From Thermoplasmata archaeon (GTDB lineage: Archaea; Thermoplasmatota; Thermoplasmata; Methanomassiliicoccales; Methanomethylophilaceae), in assembly GCA_015063165.1 (NCBI GenBank), contig SUSZ01000024.1:1-37244 (forward strand): a stretch of DNA of 37,244 nt, written 5' to 3'. The notes under the pieces are model-generated. The model was given only the letters and a program-made list of their open reading frames with translations. It was not told where the DNA came from and did no database searches. This document shows positions 1-8,776 of this stretch, one piece after another; within the stretch, counting starts at the first letter, position 1; every line of letters begins with the position of its first letter. The translations under genes and the position numbers were made by a program.

Positions 1-135
1 CCGGGCGGGCCTCTCGGCCCGCCCGACCAGCCTAACGTCGCGAAGCAAGGGAGCCCCGAAGGCTTCCCGCGATTCCCGGGCAGCCTGCCGTGCATCAAAC
101 GTAGCATCGAACGCCATTTCCATTTTTTGACATTT
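1..135. other. GC-rich structured segment followed by T-runs, cut by the window edge
   Basis: The first 25 bases form a perfect 10-bp hairpin (2-11 with 16-25, TCTC loop). A second hairpin joins 49-55 to 61-67, with one G-U pair, and CGCG blocks on either side could extend it. After base 115 the sequence turns abruptly AT-rich and carries two T-runs. A GC-rich folded block ending in T-runs suits the 3' end of a structured RNA or an operon end on the plus strand. I could not match it to RNase P RNA, SRP RNA or rRNA, and its 5' part is missing. Confidence 0.35.
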
Positions 136-426
136 TTTCATATCGTTCTGCATTTTTCGAACTCTATATTCGTTCTTGTTGTCATTTGAAGATGTCAGTG
201 TCGGATTTATGAGCCGGATTAAGCACTGACGGAAGTCTCTCCAAAAGAGCTCCCTTCTGTATAATCCGAAATGAGCCAGCAATTCGGATCCTGTCCTTGG
301 TTTCATAATCAAGCATGTACTATAGCGTACAATGTCCATTTTTTCGTGTTACGTCTTGTGAAAGTGAAACTTTTTCTCGCCATGTTTAATTATATTAGAT
401 GTATAGGCGTGCGAGAGGAGATTCAG
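136..426 (+). other. Intergenic region, no gene seen
   Basis: AT-rich DNA upstream of the first gene. It contains an inverted repeat, GTCAGTG (194-200) and CACTGAC (224-230), around a 23-base spacer that holds two similar GGATTT/GGATTA copies. An ATG at 271 is open into the downstream gene, but the added N-terminus would be 52 residues rich in Cys, Phe and His and unlike the rest of the protein. It would also run through the TATA box, so I treat it as non-coding. Confidence 0.5.
387..396 (+). promoter_or_regulatory. TATA box upstream of the 427 gene
   Basis: TAATTATATT lies 30-40 bases before the ATG at 427. Archaeal initiation 22-27 bases downstream would give a leader of only about ten bases. 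A purine-rich GAGAGGAG (413-420) just before the ATG can serve as ribosome binding site. Confidence 0.5.
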
Positions 427-2388
427 ATGGTGGAGCGTAAAGACATATCCGATATGAGTTTTGAAGAGTTCTTCAAGAAATCCGATGACGAGGGTTCTTT
501 GAAGAAGACCAAGACGTCGACCCCTTCGAAGGACAAGGCAGTCCAGGACGACGATTCAGGATTCGGTACTTCTACGCCCAAGATCAACTACAAGGATGGC
601 AGGTTCCAGCTTTACGTTCCTCGTTACAGAGGCAACGGCCCATTCAACACCGCAGTAGAGAGTGCTGTTGGCGTGATGCCTGTATCCCGCCTGGATTCCG
701 TTCGCATACGCGATTACCGCTTGACCCGCCCTACCACTCTCGATCTGACAGAGCTCGGGATATCTCCGATAGATGAGTTCACCCTCATCATCGATGAGAA
801 ACCCGCTTTCGTCAACAAGGGGAGGGATGTAGTCTACTTCAATTCCGAGGGACTCCCTGTGGGAAAGGCCTCCGGGGAGACTATAGTCGTAAGCCGTAAA
901 GGCACCCACCTCAGGCTCAACAAGGCCAGCCTTCTCAAGACCGAGGTCATCGGCACCACCGTCATCTCCTGGTACGATGTCGCAGCAGGGGGATCCGTCA
1001 GCATCGAGTCGGACGAGCCTGCGTCCGCTTCCGAGAAGAAGGCCGAGAAACCCAGCAGCAAGTCTAAAGCCAAGCCTTCCGAGCCCGAGACGAAGCCCGA
1101 GGAGAAGGCCTCTGAGCCAGCCAAGGCTTCCGCCAAGCAGACCAAGGCGAAGGGCGCAGCTGGAACCAGCGCTCCTAAGAAGCGCGTGAAGAAGCCCACC
1201 GTGAAGGTTTCCGTTTCGCTTCCCGTCGGCAACAAGGAGGCTTCTATCTCTGTTGCAGGCGACGTCATCCCTCTGTTCACCGAGTTCCCGTCCGCGACTA
1301 TCTCCGTCGAAGGATGCGAGCCCTCCGAGTGTACCATATTCGTCACCGACAGCAAGGGCGAGGTCGTTTACGGACGTCTGCCAGTCGAGGACGATCTCAT
1401 GGAGCTCAGGACCGGACAGGCCGACGGGCATCTCACCGTCACCGTAGAGAAGGAGGGAAAGACCCTCTCGTCCGCTTCGTACTTCCTCGTTCCCGACTTC
1501 TCCTGCTCCTATTCCGGCAAGGGGGACATCCCCGAGGACACCAACATGAAGTTCACCCTGTTCGGACAGGAGTACTCCAAGGACATCTACGACGACGATC
1601 TGGAAGGCCCTTACTATCACGGTGACGACGCGTTCAACGTTCTCTGGTCCGTCCCTGTGGTCACATACGACCTCGGCGAAGGCCCCAAGCCCTACGAGCA
1701 GCTTGTCCTCAACGCCGATGAGCTCAGGTCCAGCATGCTGGTGGTGAAGGTTCGCGGAGCCAAGAAGAAGAAGATGTACTTCGGCCCGGAATCCGGGAAG
1801 AAGGAGGACATCTCGAAGGACTGGGACACCGATTCGATCCACATCAACCTCCCGCCTCTTCTGGACCAGGTCTATGCCTCCACGAAGAGCTACTGTTTCT
1901 TCATCTCGATCAACTCGTCCCCCAACAAGAAGTTCATAATCGTCCGCAACCCCGAGAGCATCAAGGCCACCGTCGATGGCGACAAGGTAGTCGTCGAGGC
2001 CGTAGGGAACAGGTCCGAATACGTCTGCCGCATGTATCTTCAGGACAAGAGCTACGCCGACACCCCTCTCGTCGAGGGAACCAACGAGGTGAAGATCCCC
2101 GCTGATGCGGTGGAAGCCGAGATCATCGAGAACTTCCGCGGCGAGATGCGCAGGACCACCCCTGTGAAGGTCAGGCGCCTGCCGTTCGTCAGCAAGATCG
2201 CCGGCGACATGTGGCTGTACGTCAGCAAGGACAAGCGCATACCCATCCCAGACAACCTCTTCAAGAACGGGGTTCCCGATCTCGATGCGGTCGCCGCCTG
2301 GCATGGGAAGATCGTCAGCATGAACTCCGAGCTCAAGGTCGTCCCTCTGAACGACATGAAAGCCGCGTTCACCGACTTCAAGGGATGA
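427..2388 (+). CDS. Unrecognised large charged protein, beta-rich, with a Lys/Pro/Ala/Ser linker
   Basis: A 653-residue protein whose family I do not recognise. I chose the ATG at 427 because a TATA box and a GAGGAG motif precede it and because the upstream extension looks non-coding. The first 50 residues are acidic and basic and Ser/Thr-rich. A probable folded part follows (about 55-195). Next is a low-complexity linker rich in Lys, Glu, Pro, Ala and Ser (about 199-258). The C-terminal part (about 260-653) alternates hydrophobic and polar residues and suggests Ig-like beta domains. There is no signal peptide, membrane helix or catalytic motif, so it is probably cytoplasmic. The aminotransferase start lies four bases after its stop, so the two are likely co-transcribed, but this does not reveal a function. 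Confidence 0.7.
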   Translation: MVERKDISDMSFEEFFKKSDDEGSLKKTKTSTPSKDKAVQDDDSGFGTSTPKINYKDGRFQLYVPRYRGNGPFNTAVESAVGVMPVSRLDSVRIRDYRLTRPTTLDLTELGISPIDEFTLIIDEKPAFVNKGRDVVYFNSEGLPVGKASGETIVVSRKGTHLRLNKASLLKTEVIGTTVISWYDVAAGGSVSIESDEPASASEKKAEKPSSKSKAKPSEPETKPEEKASEPAKASAKQTKAKGAAGTSAPKKRVKKPTVKVSVSLPVGNKEASISVAGDVIPLFTEFPSATISVEGCEPSECTIFVTDSKGEVVYGRLPVEDDLMELRTGQADGHLTVTVEKEGKTLSSASYFLVPDFSCSYSGKGDIPEDTNMKFTLFGQEYSKDIYDDDLEGPYYHGDDAFNVLWSVPVVTYDLGEGPKPYEQLVLNADELRSSMLVVKVRGAKKKKMYFGPESGKKEDISKDWDTDSIHINLPPLLDQVYASTKSYCFFISINSSPNKKFIIVRNPESIKATVDGDKVVVEAVGNRSEYVCRMYLQDKSYADTPLVEGTNEVKIPADAVEAEIIENFRGEMRRTTPVKVRRLPFVSKIAGDMWLYVSKDKRIPIPDNLFKNGVPDLDAVAAWHGKIVSMNSELKVVPLNDMKAAFTDFKG

Positions 2389-2392
2389 GGCG

Positions 2393-3571
2393 ATGGCTCG
2401 CAGCTTCGCCAAGCTCGCATCGGGCACCATGGACTCGTTCATCATGAGCCTCGTGGACGTCGCCGCTCGCCCTGGGATGATCTCGTTCTCCACGGGGCTA
2501 CCGGACAACTCCCTGTTCGACATCGAAGGCCTCGCGAAGGCATCGGACGAGGTCCTGAGGGAGATGCGCGGGGACGCGCTCCAGTACGATTCTGCCACCG
2601 GGTACATCCCGTTGAGGAAACGCATAGCCGAGCGCTGCAGGAAGGAGCTCGGGTTCGACGCCACGTACGAGGACGTCATAATGACCAACGGCTCCCAGGA
2701 GTGCTTCGATCTTCTGGCCAGGCTGTTCCTGAATCCTGGCGACAGGATGGCTGTGGAGAACCCCGGCTACCTCGGCGCCATGCAGTCCTTCTCCGCCTAC
2801 GCCCCCGAGTTCATCGGCATAGACGTGGGTCCCGAGGGAGCCGACGCCGACCAGCTCGCCAGGGCCGTCGAGTCCGGAGCCAAGCTGTTCTATTCCATCC
2901 CGAACCACCAGAACCCGTCCGGGAACAGCTATTCCGAGTCCGTCCGCAGGAGCGTGGCCGATATCGTCCGCGGCTCACAGTGCCTCCTGATCGAGGACGA
3001 CGCTTACGGCGAGCTCGGATATTCCGGCCGCGCGGGGAGGACCATGAAGTCCATGGCTCCCGAGGACACCGTGCTGACCGGCTCGTTCTCCAAGACCATC
3101 TCGCCCGGAATGAGGATAGGCTGGATGGTCGTCCCCGAATGGATGAGGGCCCAGGCAGGCAGGTCCCTCGAGGCGATGTCGCTGCAGTCCGGAACGCTGT
3201 GCCAGAAGATCGTGGACCGCTTCCTCCAGGAGCATGACTACGACGAGTACCTCCAGGGCCTCCGCAGGTCATATTCCAAGAAGAAGGACTTCTTCCTCGA
3301 CATCATGGAGGACGAGCTCCCCGACTGCATGGAGTGGAACAACCCCAAGGGAGGCATGTTCGTCTGGCTAACCAGCCCCGAAGGGACCGACGCCATGCGC
3401 ATATTCAACGCCGCTCTGGACAGGAAGCTCGTGGTCATGCCCGGCAAGCCGTTCCATGTGAGGGGCGGGGAGAACACGCTGAGGCTCAACTTCGCCACGC
3501 CCACCGAGGACCAGATCCGCGCTGGCATGAAGGCTCTGGGCGACGCATGTCGCGACGTGCTGGGAATCTGA
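2393..3571 (+). CDS. PLP-dependent aminotransferase, class I/II (2-aminoadipate/MocR-like subgroup)
   Basis: A 392-residue fold-type I aminotransferase. The Schiff-base lysine is in GSFSKTISPGMRIGW (Lys234). The PLP-contacting EDDAYGEL (201-208) and the IPNHQNPSG segment (169-177) are intact, and a C-terminal RLNFATP supplies the carboxylate-binding arginine. The opening ISFSTGLPD resembles enzymes annotated as 2-aminoadipate, aromatic or branched-chain aminotransferases (LysN/AruH group). The DNA-binding domain of MocR regulators is absent. The specificity cannot be read from sequence. Aromatic or branched-chain keto acids are attractive because the window also holds ilvD and the tyrosine and phenylalanine branches. 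GATGAGG overlapping the previous stop is a plausible ribosome binding site. Confidence 0.85.
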   Translation: MARSFAKLASGTMDSFIMSLVDVAARPGMISFSTGLPDNSLFDIEGLAKASDEVLREMRGDALQYDSATGYIPLRKRIAERCRKELGFDATYEDVIMTNGSQECFDLLARLFLNPGDRMAVENPGYLGAMQSFSAYAPEFIGIDVGPEGADADQLARAVESGAKLFYSIPNHQNPSGNSYSESVRRSVADIVRGSQCLLIEDDAYGELGYSGRAGRTMKSMAPEDTVLTGSFSKTISPGMRIGWMVVPEWMRAQAGRSLEAMSLQSGTLCQKIVDRFLQEHDYDEYLQGLRRSYSKKKDFFLDIMEDELPDCMEWNNPKGGMFVWLTSPEGTDAMRIFNAALDRKLVVMPGKPFHVRGGENTLRLNFATPTEDQIRAGMKALGDACRDVLGI

Positions 3572-3611
3572 CCCCTTACACGTCATAAGGGGAGTGAACT
3601 TCCCCTATAAC

Positions 3612-3656
3612 TTATAAATACGATGTGAGAATGACGAGAGGTTAGACGCCAGTCTA
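3612..3656 (+). promoter_or_regulatory. str operon promoter and leader hairpin
   Basis: TTATAAATA (3612-3620) is a near-consensus archaeal TATA box. Initiation near 3640-3645 would leave a leader of about 60 bases before rpsL. The leader begins with a small hairpin (TAGAC, GCCA loop, GTCTA; 3643-3656). The ribosome binding site GAGGTGA (3691-3697) matches the 3' end of archaeal 16S rRNA. A role for the hairpin in ribosomal-protein feedback is possible but unproven. Confidence 0.65.
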
Positions 3657-3701
3657 TCGACCGCGTCAACTGAAGTTCCAACTATCACAAGAGGTGAGAA
3701 A

Positions 3702-4130
3702 ATGGGAAATGGTCTTTACACCGCAAGGAAAATGAAAGACGACCGTCAGAAGTTCCGCTGGCTCGACAGGGGATACAAGAAGAGGGTCCTCAAGCTCAGG
3801 GAAAAGTCCGATCCTCTCGAGGGATCCGCTCAGGCCCGCGGAATCGTTCTCGCAAAGGTCGGAGTCGAAGCTAAGCAGCCTAACTCCGCTATCAGAAAGT
3901 GCGTCAAGGTCCAGCTGATCAAGAACGGACGTCAGGTCACCGCTTTCGCCGTCGGAGACGGAGCCATCAACTTCATCGACGAGCACGACGAGGTCATGGT
4001 CGAAGGTATCGGTGGAAGGATGGGAAGGTCTTACGGAGATATCCCCGGAGTCCGTTACAAAGTCATCAAAGTCAACAACGTATCCCTCAACCAGATGGTC
4101 AGGGGTAAGACCGACAAGCCTGTGAGATGA
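3702..4130 (+). CDS. rpsL: 30S ribosomal protein S12 (uS12)
   Basis: A 142-residue archaeal/eukaryotic-type uS12, the decoding-centre protein of the small subunit. The diagnostic segment [17 protein letters not shown] near residues 56-72 is intact. So are the basic N-terminus and the C-terminal [14 protein letters not shown] region. Length and sequence match the archaeal form rather than the shorter bacterial one. It is the first gene of the str operon, and rpsG starts four bases after its stop. Expression is likely strong, given a good TATA box, a GAGGTGA ribosome binding site and codons biased toward GGA, CTC and GTC. Confidence 0.97.
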   Translation: MGNGLYTARKMKDDRQKFRWLDRGYKKRVLKLREKSDPLEGSAQARGIVLAKVGVEAKQPNSAIRKCVKVQLIKNGRQVTAFAVGDGAINFIDEHDEVMVEGIGGRMGRSYGDIPGVRYKVIKVNNVSLNQMVRGKTDKPVR

Positions 4131-4134
4131 TATC

Positions 4135-4719
4135 ATGGCAGATGAAATCGTGGCACAGAAAGCACTGATCTTCGGAAAGTACGACACCACCGAGGTCGTC
4201 GTCAACGACGGAGGTCTCGCCAAGTACATCGACCTTACTCCCACCAACGTTCCCCACTCTGGCGGAAAGCACGCCAACAGGTGGTTCGGAAAGTCCAAGC
4301 TGAGCATCGTCGAGAGGCTCATCAACAACATCATGAGGACCGAGAAGTACACCGGAAAGAAGATGAAGGCGTACAAAGCCGTGTCCGACGCGTTCGACAT
4401 CGTCGCCGCCAAGACCAAGAAGAACCCCATCCAGGTTCTCATCGACGGCCTCGAGAACGCCGCTCCTCGCGAGGAGGTCACCAGGCTCCAGTTCGGAGGG
4501 ATCTCTGTTCCCAAAGCTGTGGACATCTCCCCTCAGAGGAGGCTCGACATCGCCCTCAGGAACCTGAGCACCGGTGTCGTCAATGCATCGACCAAGAACA
4601 AGAAAGCGATCCACGAGTGCCTCGCCGACGAGATCATGCTCGCAGCCAAAGGCGACATGACCTCCTATTCCGTCGCGAAGAAAGAGGAGATCGAGAGGGT
4701 CGCCCAGTCCGCCAGATGA
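4135..4719 (+). CDS. rpsG: 30S ribosomal protein S7 (uS7)
   Basis: A 194-residue archaeal uS7, which nucleates assembly of the 3' major domain of 16S rRNA. Recognisable parts are KLSIVERLINNIMRT (about 58-72), the conserved basic and PRRE-like region around residues 105-125, and the QRRLDIALRNL helix. The N-terminal extension of about 40 residues before the core is typical of archaeal and eukaryotic S7. The gene sits four bases after rpsL and 12 bases before fusA, with an internal GGTGAG ribosome binding site for the next gene. Nothing is odd about it. Confidence 0.96.
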   Translation: MADEIVAQKALIFGKYDTTEVVVNDGGLAKYIDLTPTNVPHSGGKHANRWFGKSKLSIVERLINNIMRTEKYTGKKMKAYKAVSDAFDIVAAKTKKNPIQVLIDGLENAAPREEVTRLQFGGISVPKAVDISPQRRLDIALRNLSTGVVNASTKNKKAIHECLADEIMLAAKGDMTSYSVAKKEEIERVAQSAR

Positions 4720-4731
4720 AGGTGAGTGAAC

Positions 4732-7017
4732 ATGGGACGTAGAGAGGACAACGCGAAGAAAGCGGTCGAACTGATGAAGCACCAGGAGCTCATCAGGAAC
4801 CTCGGAACCGCAGCGCATATCGACCACGGAAAGACCACTTTCTCCGACAACCTGATCGCAGGTGCCGGAATGATGTCTTCCGAGACCGCTGGAGAGCAGC
4901 GCTTGCTGGACTACGACGAGCAGGAGGCGGCCCGTGGAATCACCATCAACGCGGCTTCCGCTGCGATGGTCGTTCCTTACAAGAACCCCAAGACCAAGAA
5001 AGAGGAGCACTACCTCGTGAACCTCATCGACACTCCCGGTCACGTCGACTTCGGAGGAGACGTCACCAGGGCCATGAGGGCTCTGGACGGTGTGTACATC
5101 CTGTGCTGCGCCGTCGAGGGAATCATGCCTCAGACCGAGACCGTCATCAGGCAGGCTCTCAAGGAGAGGGTCAGGCCTATGCTCTTCATCAACAAGGTCG
5201 ACAGGGCCATCGTCGAGCAGCAGCTCACGCCCAAGATGATGATCGACAAGTTCTCGAAGATCATCACCCAGTTCAACCAGAAGATCATGGACATCCTCCC
5301 CGCCCCTCTGAACAAGGAGTGGCAGGTCAGCCTCCAGGACGGTACCGTCGCTCTCGGATCCGCCTTCAACAACTGGGCGGTCTCCATCCCCTACCTCCAG
5401 AGGCCCGAGGTAACCGCCAAGGCTCTCGAGCTGGCGCCTGAGATCAAGGGAAGCCTCAACGGCAAGCCCTTCAACCTCAACACCGTCTTCGAGATGTGCG
5501 GAATGCCCGACGGACAGGAGAAGCTCGCCAAGATCATCCCCATCGCGGACGTCGTCCTCGAGATGGCCATCAACCACATCCAGAACCCCGTCGAGTCCCA
5601 GAAGATCCGTATCCCCACCATCTGGAAGGGAGACCTCAACAGCGACATCGGAAAGCAGATGCTGAACTGCGACCCCAACGGAGAGGTCGCGATGATGGTC
5701 ACCAAGATCATCATGGACAAGCAGGCTGGAGAGATCGCTATCGGAAGGCTGTTCTCCGGAACCGTCACCAAGGGACAGACCCTGTACATCTCCGGAATGC
5801 CCAACCCCCAGAGGGTCCAGACCGTCGCTCTGATGGTCGGAGCCGACAGGACCCCCATCGAGTCCTGTAAGGCCGGTAACATCGTCGCGCTGACCGGACT
5901 CAAGGACGCCGTCGCGGGATCCACTGTCTCCTCGATCAAGGACATGGAGCCTTTCGAGAAGATGACCCACTACTCCGAGCCTGTCATCACCAAGGCCATC
6001 GAGGCTAAGAATATGGCGGACCTGCCCAAGCTGGTCGAGGTCCTTAGGGTCATCGCCAAGGCCGATCCTTCCCTGAACATCGAGATCAACAACGAGACCG
6101 GGGAGCACCTCATGTCCGGAATGGGAGAGCTGCACCTCGAGATCACCGAGTACAGGATCATCAACGAGCAGGGAGTCGACATCATCTCCTCGCCTCCTAT
6201 CGTCGTGTACCAGGAGTCCGTCTCCGGAACCAACGCCAACCCTTTCGAGGGTAAGTCCCCCAACAAGCACAACAAGTTCTACTTCCAGGTGGAGCCTCTA
6301 GAGGAGTCCGTCAAGGACGCCATCCGCAAGGGAGACATCGACGTCGAATCCAAGATCAAGGACCCCAAGGCCCTCGCCAAGCAGCTGATGGACCTCGGAA
6401 TGAACGACGTCGAGGCCAAGGGAGTCGTCGCGTTCAAGAACAACAACATGCTCGTCGACTGCACCAAGGGTATCCAGTACCTGCACGAGACCATGGAGCT
6501 CGTCAAGCAGTCCTTCGAGGAGGCCATGACCAAAGGACCTCTCGCCAACGAGAAGGTCGCCGGAGTCAAGGTCAAGCTCATGGACGCCAAGCTCCACGAA
6601 GACACCATCCACAGAGGACCCGCCCAGATCATCCCTGCAGTCAGGGACGGTATCTACGGAGCCATGTGCCAGGCAGGAAGGATACTGCTCGAGCCCATGC
6701 AGAAGGTCTTCATCAGCGTCCCTCCCGACTACATGGGAGGAGCCGTCAACCTGATCAACCAGCGCCGCGGAGCCATCCTGGACATGGGACAGGACGGAGC
6801 TGACTCCACCGTCACCGCGAAGTGCCCTGTGGCCGACATGTTCGGATTCTCGTCCGATATCCGTGGATCCACCCAGGGACGTGCCATCTGGTCCATCGAG
6901 AACGCCGGATTCGAGAAGGTCCTCCCCGACCTCCAGAAGAAGGTTGTCACCGAGATCAGGACGCGCAAGGGTCTGAACCCCGAGCCGTACGACGACCGCT
7001 ACTACTCCGGTCTGTAA
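4732..7017 (+). CDS. fusA: Translation elongation factor EF-2
   Basis: A 761-residue EF-2, the GTPase that drives ribosomal translocation. The G1 motif AHIDHGKT is at 28-35, followed by DTPGHVDF and NKVDRA. His627 (codon 6610-6612) in TIHRGPAQIIPAVR is the site converted to diphthamide in archaea and eukaryotes, which bacterial EF-G lacks. The open frame begins at a GTG at 4726, but that codon overlaps the GGTGAG ribosome binding site. The ATG at 4732 is therefore preferred. The protein is slightly longer than most archaeal EF-2 (about 730). It lies in the str operon with 12 bases between it and rpsG. Confidence 0.97.
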   Translation: MGRREDNAKKAVELMKHQELIRNLGTAAHIDHGKTTFSDNLIAGAGMMSSETAGEQRLLDYDEQEAARGITINAASAAMVVPYKNPKTKKEEHYLVNLIDTPGHVDFGGDVTRAMRALDGVYILCCAVEGIMPQTETVIRQALKERVRPMLFINKVDRAIVEQQLTPKMMIDKFSKIITQFNQKIMDILPAPLNKEWQVSLQDGTVALGSAFNNWAVSIPYLQRPEVTAKALELAPEIKGSLNGKPFNLNTVFEMCGMPDGQEKLAKIIPIADVVLEMAINHIQNPVESQKIRIPTIWKGDLNSDIGKQMLNCDPNGEVAMMVTKIIMDKQAGEIAIGRLFSGTVTKGQTLYISGMPNPQRVQTVALMVGADRTPIESCKAGNIVALTGLKDAVAGSTVSSIKDMEPFEKMTHYSEPVITKAIEAKNMADLPKLVEVLRVIAKADPSLNIEINNETGEHLMSGMGELHLEITEYRIINEQGVDIISSPPIVVYQESVSGTNANPFEGKSPNKHNKFYFQVEPLEESVKDAIRKGDIDVESKIKDPKALAKQLMDLGMNDVEAKGVVAFKNNNMLVDCTKGIQYLHETMELVKQSFEEAMTKGPLANEKVAGVKVKLMDAKLHEDTIHRGPAQIIPAVRDGIYGAMCQAGRILLEPMQKVFISVPPDYMGGAVNLINQRRGAILDMGQDGADSTVTAKCPVADMFGFSSDIRGSTQGRAIWSIENAGFEKVLPDLQKKVVTEIRTRKGLNPEPYDDRYYSGL

Positions 7018-7020
7018 ACC

Positions 7021-7066
7021 TTATATACCAAACCCTTTATCGCTAACGTATCATTCCTTCAGGAGG
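7021..7066 (+). promoter_or_regulatory. Internal promoter and ribosome binding site before tuf
   Basis: The 56-base gap between fusA and tuf contains TTATATA (7021-7027), a good TATA box. It also has AGGAGG (7061-7066) seven bases before the tuf ATG. An extra promoter here would allow EF-1A to be made in excess over the upstream proteins. Confidence 0.55.
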
Positions 7067-7073
7067 AAGAAAA

Positions 7074-8330
7074 ATGGCAGAGAAAGAGCACATGAATCTG
7101 GTCATCATCGGCCACGTCGATCACGGAAAATCCACCCTCACCGGAAGGATCCTGCTCGAGACCGGTGCAATCGACCCGCACATCGTCGAGAAATACAAGA
7201 AAGAAGCAGAGGAGAAGGGAAAGGGATCCTTCTACTTCGCTTGGGTCATGGACGGACTCAAGGAGGAGAGGGAGAGAGGAGTCACTATCGATGTCGCTCA
7301 CAAGAAGTTCTACACCGACAAGTACTACTTCACCGTCATCGACGCTCCTGGACACCGTGACTTCGTCAAGAACATGATCACCGGAACCTCCCAGGCCGAT
7401 GCCGCCATCATCACCTGCTCCGCTATCGAGGGACCCCAGGCTCAGACCAAGGAGCACGTCTTCCTCGCCACCACCCTCGGTGTCAAGCAGATCATCGTCG
7501 CTATCAACAAGATGGACGCCGTCAAGTACGACCAGGCCAAGTACGACGAGGCCGTCGCCGCGATGAAGAAGCTGTTCGCCATGATCGGAAACAAGGCCGA
7601 GAACATGCCCTTCATCCCCGTCTCCGCATACATGGGAGACAACATCAAGACCGCTTCCGCCAACACCCCCTGGTACAAGGGACCCACCCTCATCCAGGCT
7701 CTGGACCAGCTCGTCGTCCCCAAGAAGGAGACCGACAAGGCCCTCAGGCTGCCCGTTCAGGACGTCTACACCATCACTGGAATCGGAACCGTCCCTGTCG
7801 GACGTGTCGAGACCGGTATCCTCAAGCCCAAGACCAAGGTCATCTTCGAGCCCTCTCACGTCACTGGTGAGGTCAAATCCATCGAGATGCACCACGAGCA
7901 GATCCCCCAGGCCATTCCCGGAGACAACGTCGGATTCAACGTCGGCGGAGTCGCCAAGAACCAGATCAAGAGGGGAGACGTCGCCGGACCCGTCGACGCC
8001 GCTCCTTCCGTCGCTAAGACCTTCACCGCTCAGATCATCGTGCTGAACCACCCCTCGGTCATGACCGTCGGATACACCCCTGTGTTCCACGTCCACACCG
8101 CCCAGGTCGCGTGCCAGCTCGTCGAGATCATTTCCGCCCAGCGCGCTGGAAAGAAACTCGAGGACCTCAGCTTCCTCAAGAACGGTGACAACGCTATCGT
8201 CAAGTTCAAGCCCACCAAGCCCCTCGTCATCGAGCCCGCCAAGGAGTTCGGACCCCTTGGAAGGTTCGCCATCCGTGACATGGGACAGACCGTCGCTGCA
8301 GGTGTCTGCATCGAGGTCGAGAAAGCCTGA
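7074..8330 (+). CDS. tuf: Translation elongation factor EF-1 alpha
   Basis: A 418-residue aEF-1A, which delivers aminoacyl-tRNA to the ribosome. G1 is GHVDHGKST (13-21), followed by the DAPGHRDF G3 motif and the NKMD G4 motif. The extended switch I region ([25 protein letters not shown], read in parts) and [16 protein letters not shown] mark it as the archaeal/eukaryotic factor, not bacterial EF-Tu. Domains 2 and 3 follow with [13 protein letters not shown] and the C-terminal [11 protein letters not shown]. Its own TATA box and a perfect AGGAGG suggest high expression. rpsJ begins 11 bases after the stop. Confidence 0.97.
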   Translation: MAEKEHMNLVIIGHVDHGKSTLTGRILLETGAIDPHIVEKYKKEAEEKGKGSFYFAWVMDGLKEERERGVTIDVAHKKFYTDKYYFTVIDAPGHRDFVKNMITGTSQADAAIITCSAIEGPQAQTKEHVFLATTLGVKQIIVAINKMDAVKYDQAKYDEAVAAMKKLFAMIGNKAENMPFIPVSAYMGDNIKTASANTPWYKGPTLIQALDQLVVPKKETDKALRLPVQDVYTITGIGTVPVGRVETGILKPKTKVIFEPSHVTGEVKSIEMHHEQIPQAIPGDNVGFNVGGVAKNQIKRGDVAGPVDAAPSVAKTFTAQIIVLNHPSVMTVGYTPVFHVHTAQVACQLVEIISAQRAGKKLEDLSFLKNGDNAIVKFKPTKPLVIEPAKEFGPLGRFAIRDMGQTVAAGVCIEVEKA

Positions 8331-8341
8331 AAGTGATTCAA

Positions 8342-8656
8342 ATGTCACAGCGTGCAAGAATCTCTCTGAGCGGAACCGACCCCGCGATGGTCGACAGCGT
8401 CTGCGCCCAGATCAAAGGGATCTCCCAGAGGACTGGAGTCGACATCCGCGGACCCGTTCCTCTCCCCACCAAGAAGCTCAAAGTCCCTTGCAGGAAGAGC
8501 CCCGATGGAGAGGGAAGCGAGACCTGGGACCGCTGGGAGATGCGCATACACAAGAGGCTCATAGACCTCGATGCCGATGAGCGCGCCCTCAGGCAGCTCA
8601 TGAGGATCAACGTCCCTGACGGCGTCAACATCGAGATCGTCCTCCGCAGCGCATAA
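8342..8656 (+). CDS. rpsJ: 30S ribosomal protein S10 (uS10)
   Basis: A 104-residue archaeal uS10 of the 30S head. [18 protein letters not shown] opens the fold. The [13 protein letters not shown] loop and the [14 protein letters not shown] segment are the family signatures. The open frame could start at a GTG at 8333, three codons earlier. The ATG at 8342 gives the usual archaeal N-terminus and a better position for the AAGTGAT ribosome binding site. It closes the str operon, as in most archaea, and is followed by a strong hairpin terminator. Confidence 0.95.
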   Translation: MSQRARISLSGTDPAMVDSVCAQIKGISQRTGVDIRGPVPLPTKKLKVPCRKSPDGEGSETWDRWEMRIHKRLIDLDADERALRQLMRINVPDGVNIEIVLRSA

Positions 8657-8669
8657 ACTTGAAAATCAT

Positions 8670-8696
8670 GGGCGGGCAACCCCCGCCCTGTATTTT
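8670..8696 (+). terminator. Terminator of the str operon
   Basis: GGGCGGG (8670-8676) and CCCGCCC (8682-8688) form a perfect 7-bp GC stem with a CAACC loop. TGTATTTT follows directly. The hairpin lies 13 bases after the rpsJ stop and before the ilvD promoter. Confidence 0.8.
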
Positions 8697-8734
8697 CCAA
8701 CCCTTTTAGCCTTACACTTTACTTTTTGAAAACC

Positions 8735-8776
8735 AATATATCGTCGTTCCGCATGGCGTGCTACCCGATAACATGA
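8735..8776 (+). promoter_or_regulatory. ilvD promoter and start region
   Basis: AATATAT (8735-8741) is the likely TATA box and predicts initiation near 8760-8766, a few bases before the ATG at 8773. A seven-codon frame, MACYPIT (8753-8776), overlaps the ilvD ATG as ATGA. It would be transcribed only if initiation lies further upstream than predicted, so I do not call it a leader peptide. Confidence 0.45.

Noticed and set aside
556-2688. A 710-codon minus-strand frame across the first two genes.
   Set aside because: It spans the gene boundary and overlaps a clear aminotransferase. The composition is typical of an antisense shadow.
4726-4731. A GTG start for EF-2.
   Set aside because: It overlaps the ribosome binding site. 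The ATG two codons later fits the site and the family.
4099-6270. A 723-codon open frame on the minus strand across rpsG and fusA.
   Set aside because: It is the antisense shadow of highly biased plus-strand codons and is rich in Asp, Gly, Leu and Val. The plus strand encodes unmistakable S7 and EF-2.
8753-8776. A seven-codon leader peptide (MACYPIT) overlapping the ilvD start.
   Set aside because: The TATA position predicts initiation downstream of its ATG. It contains only one branched-chain residue (Ile), and archaea rarely use such attenuation.
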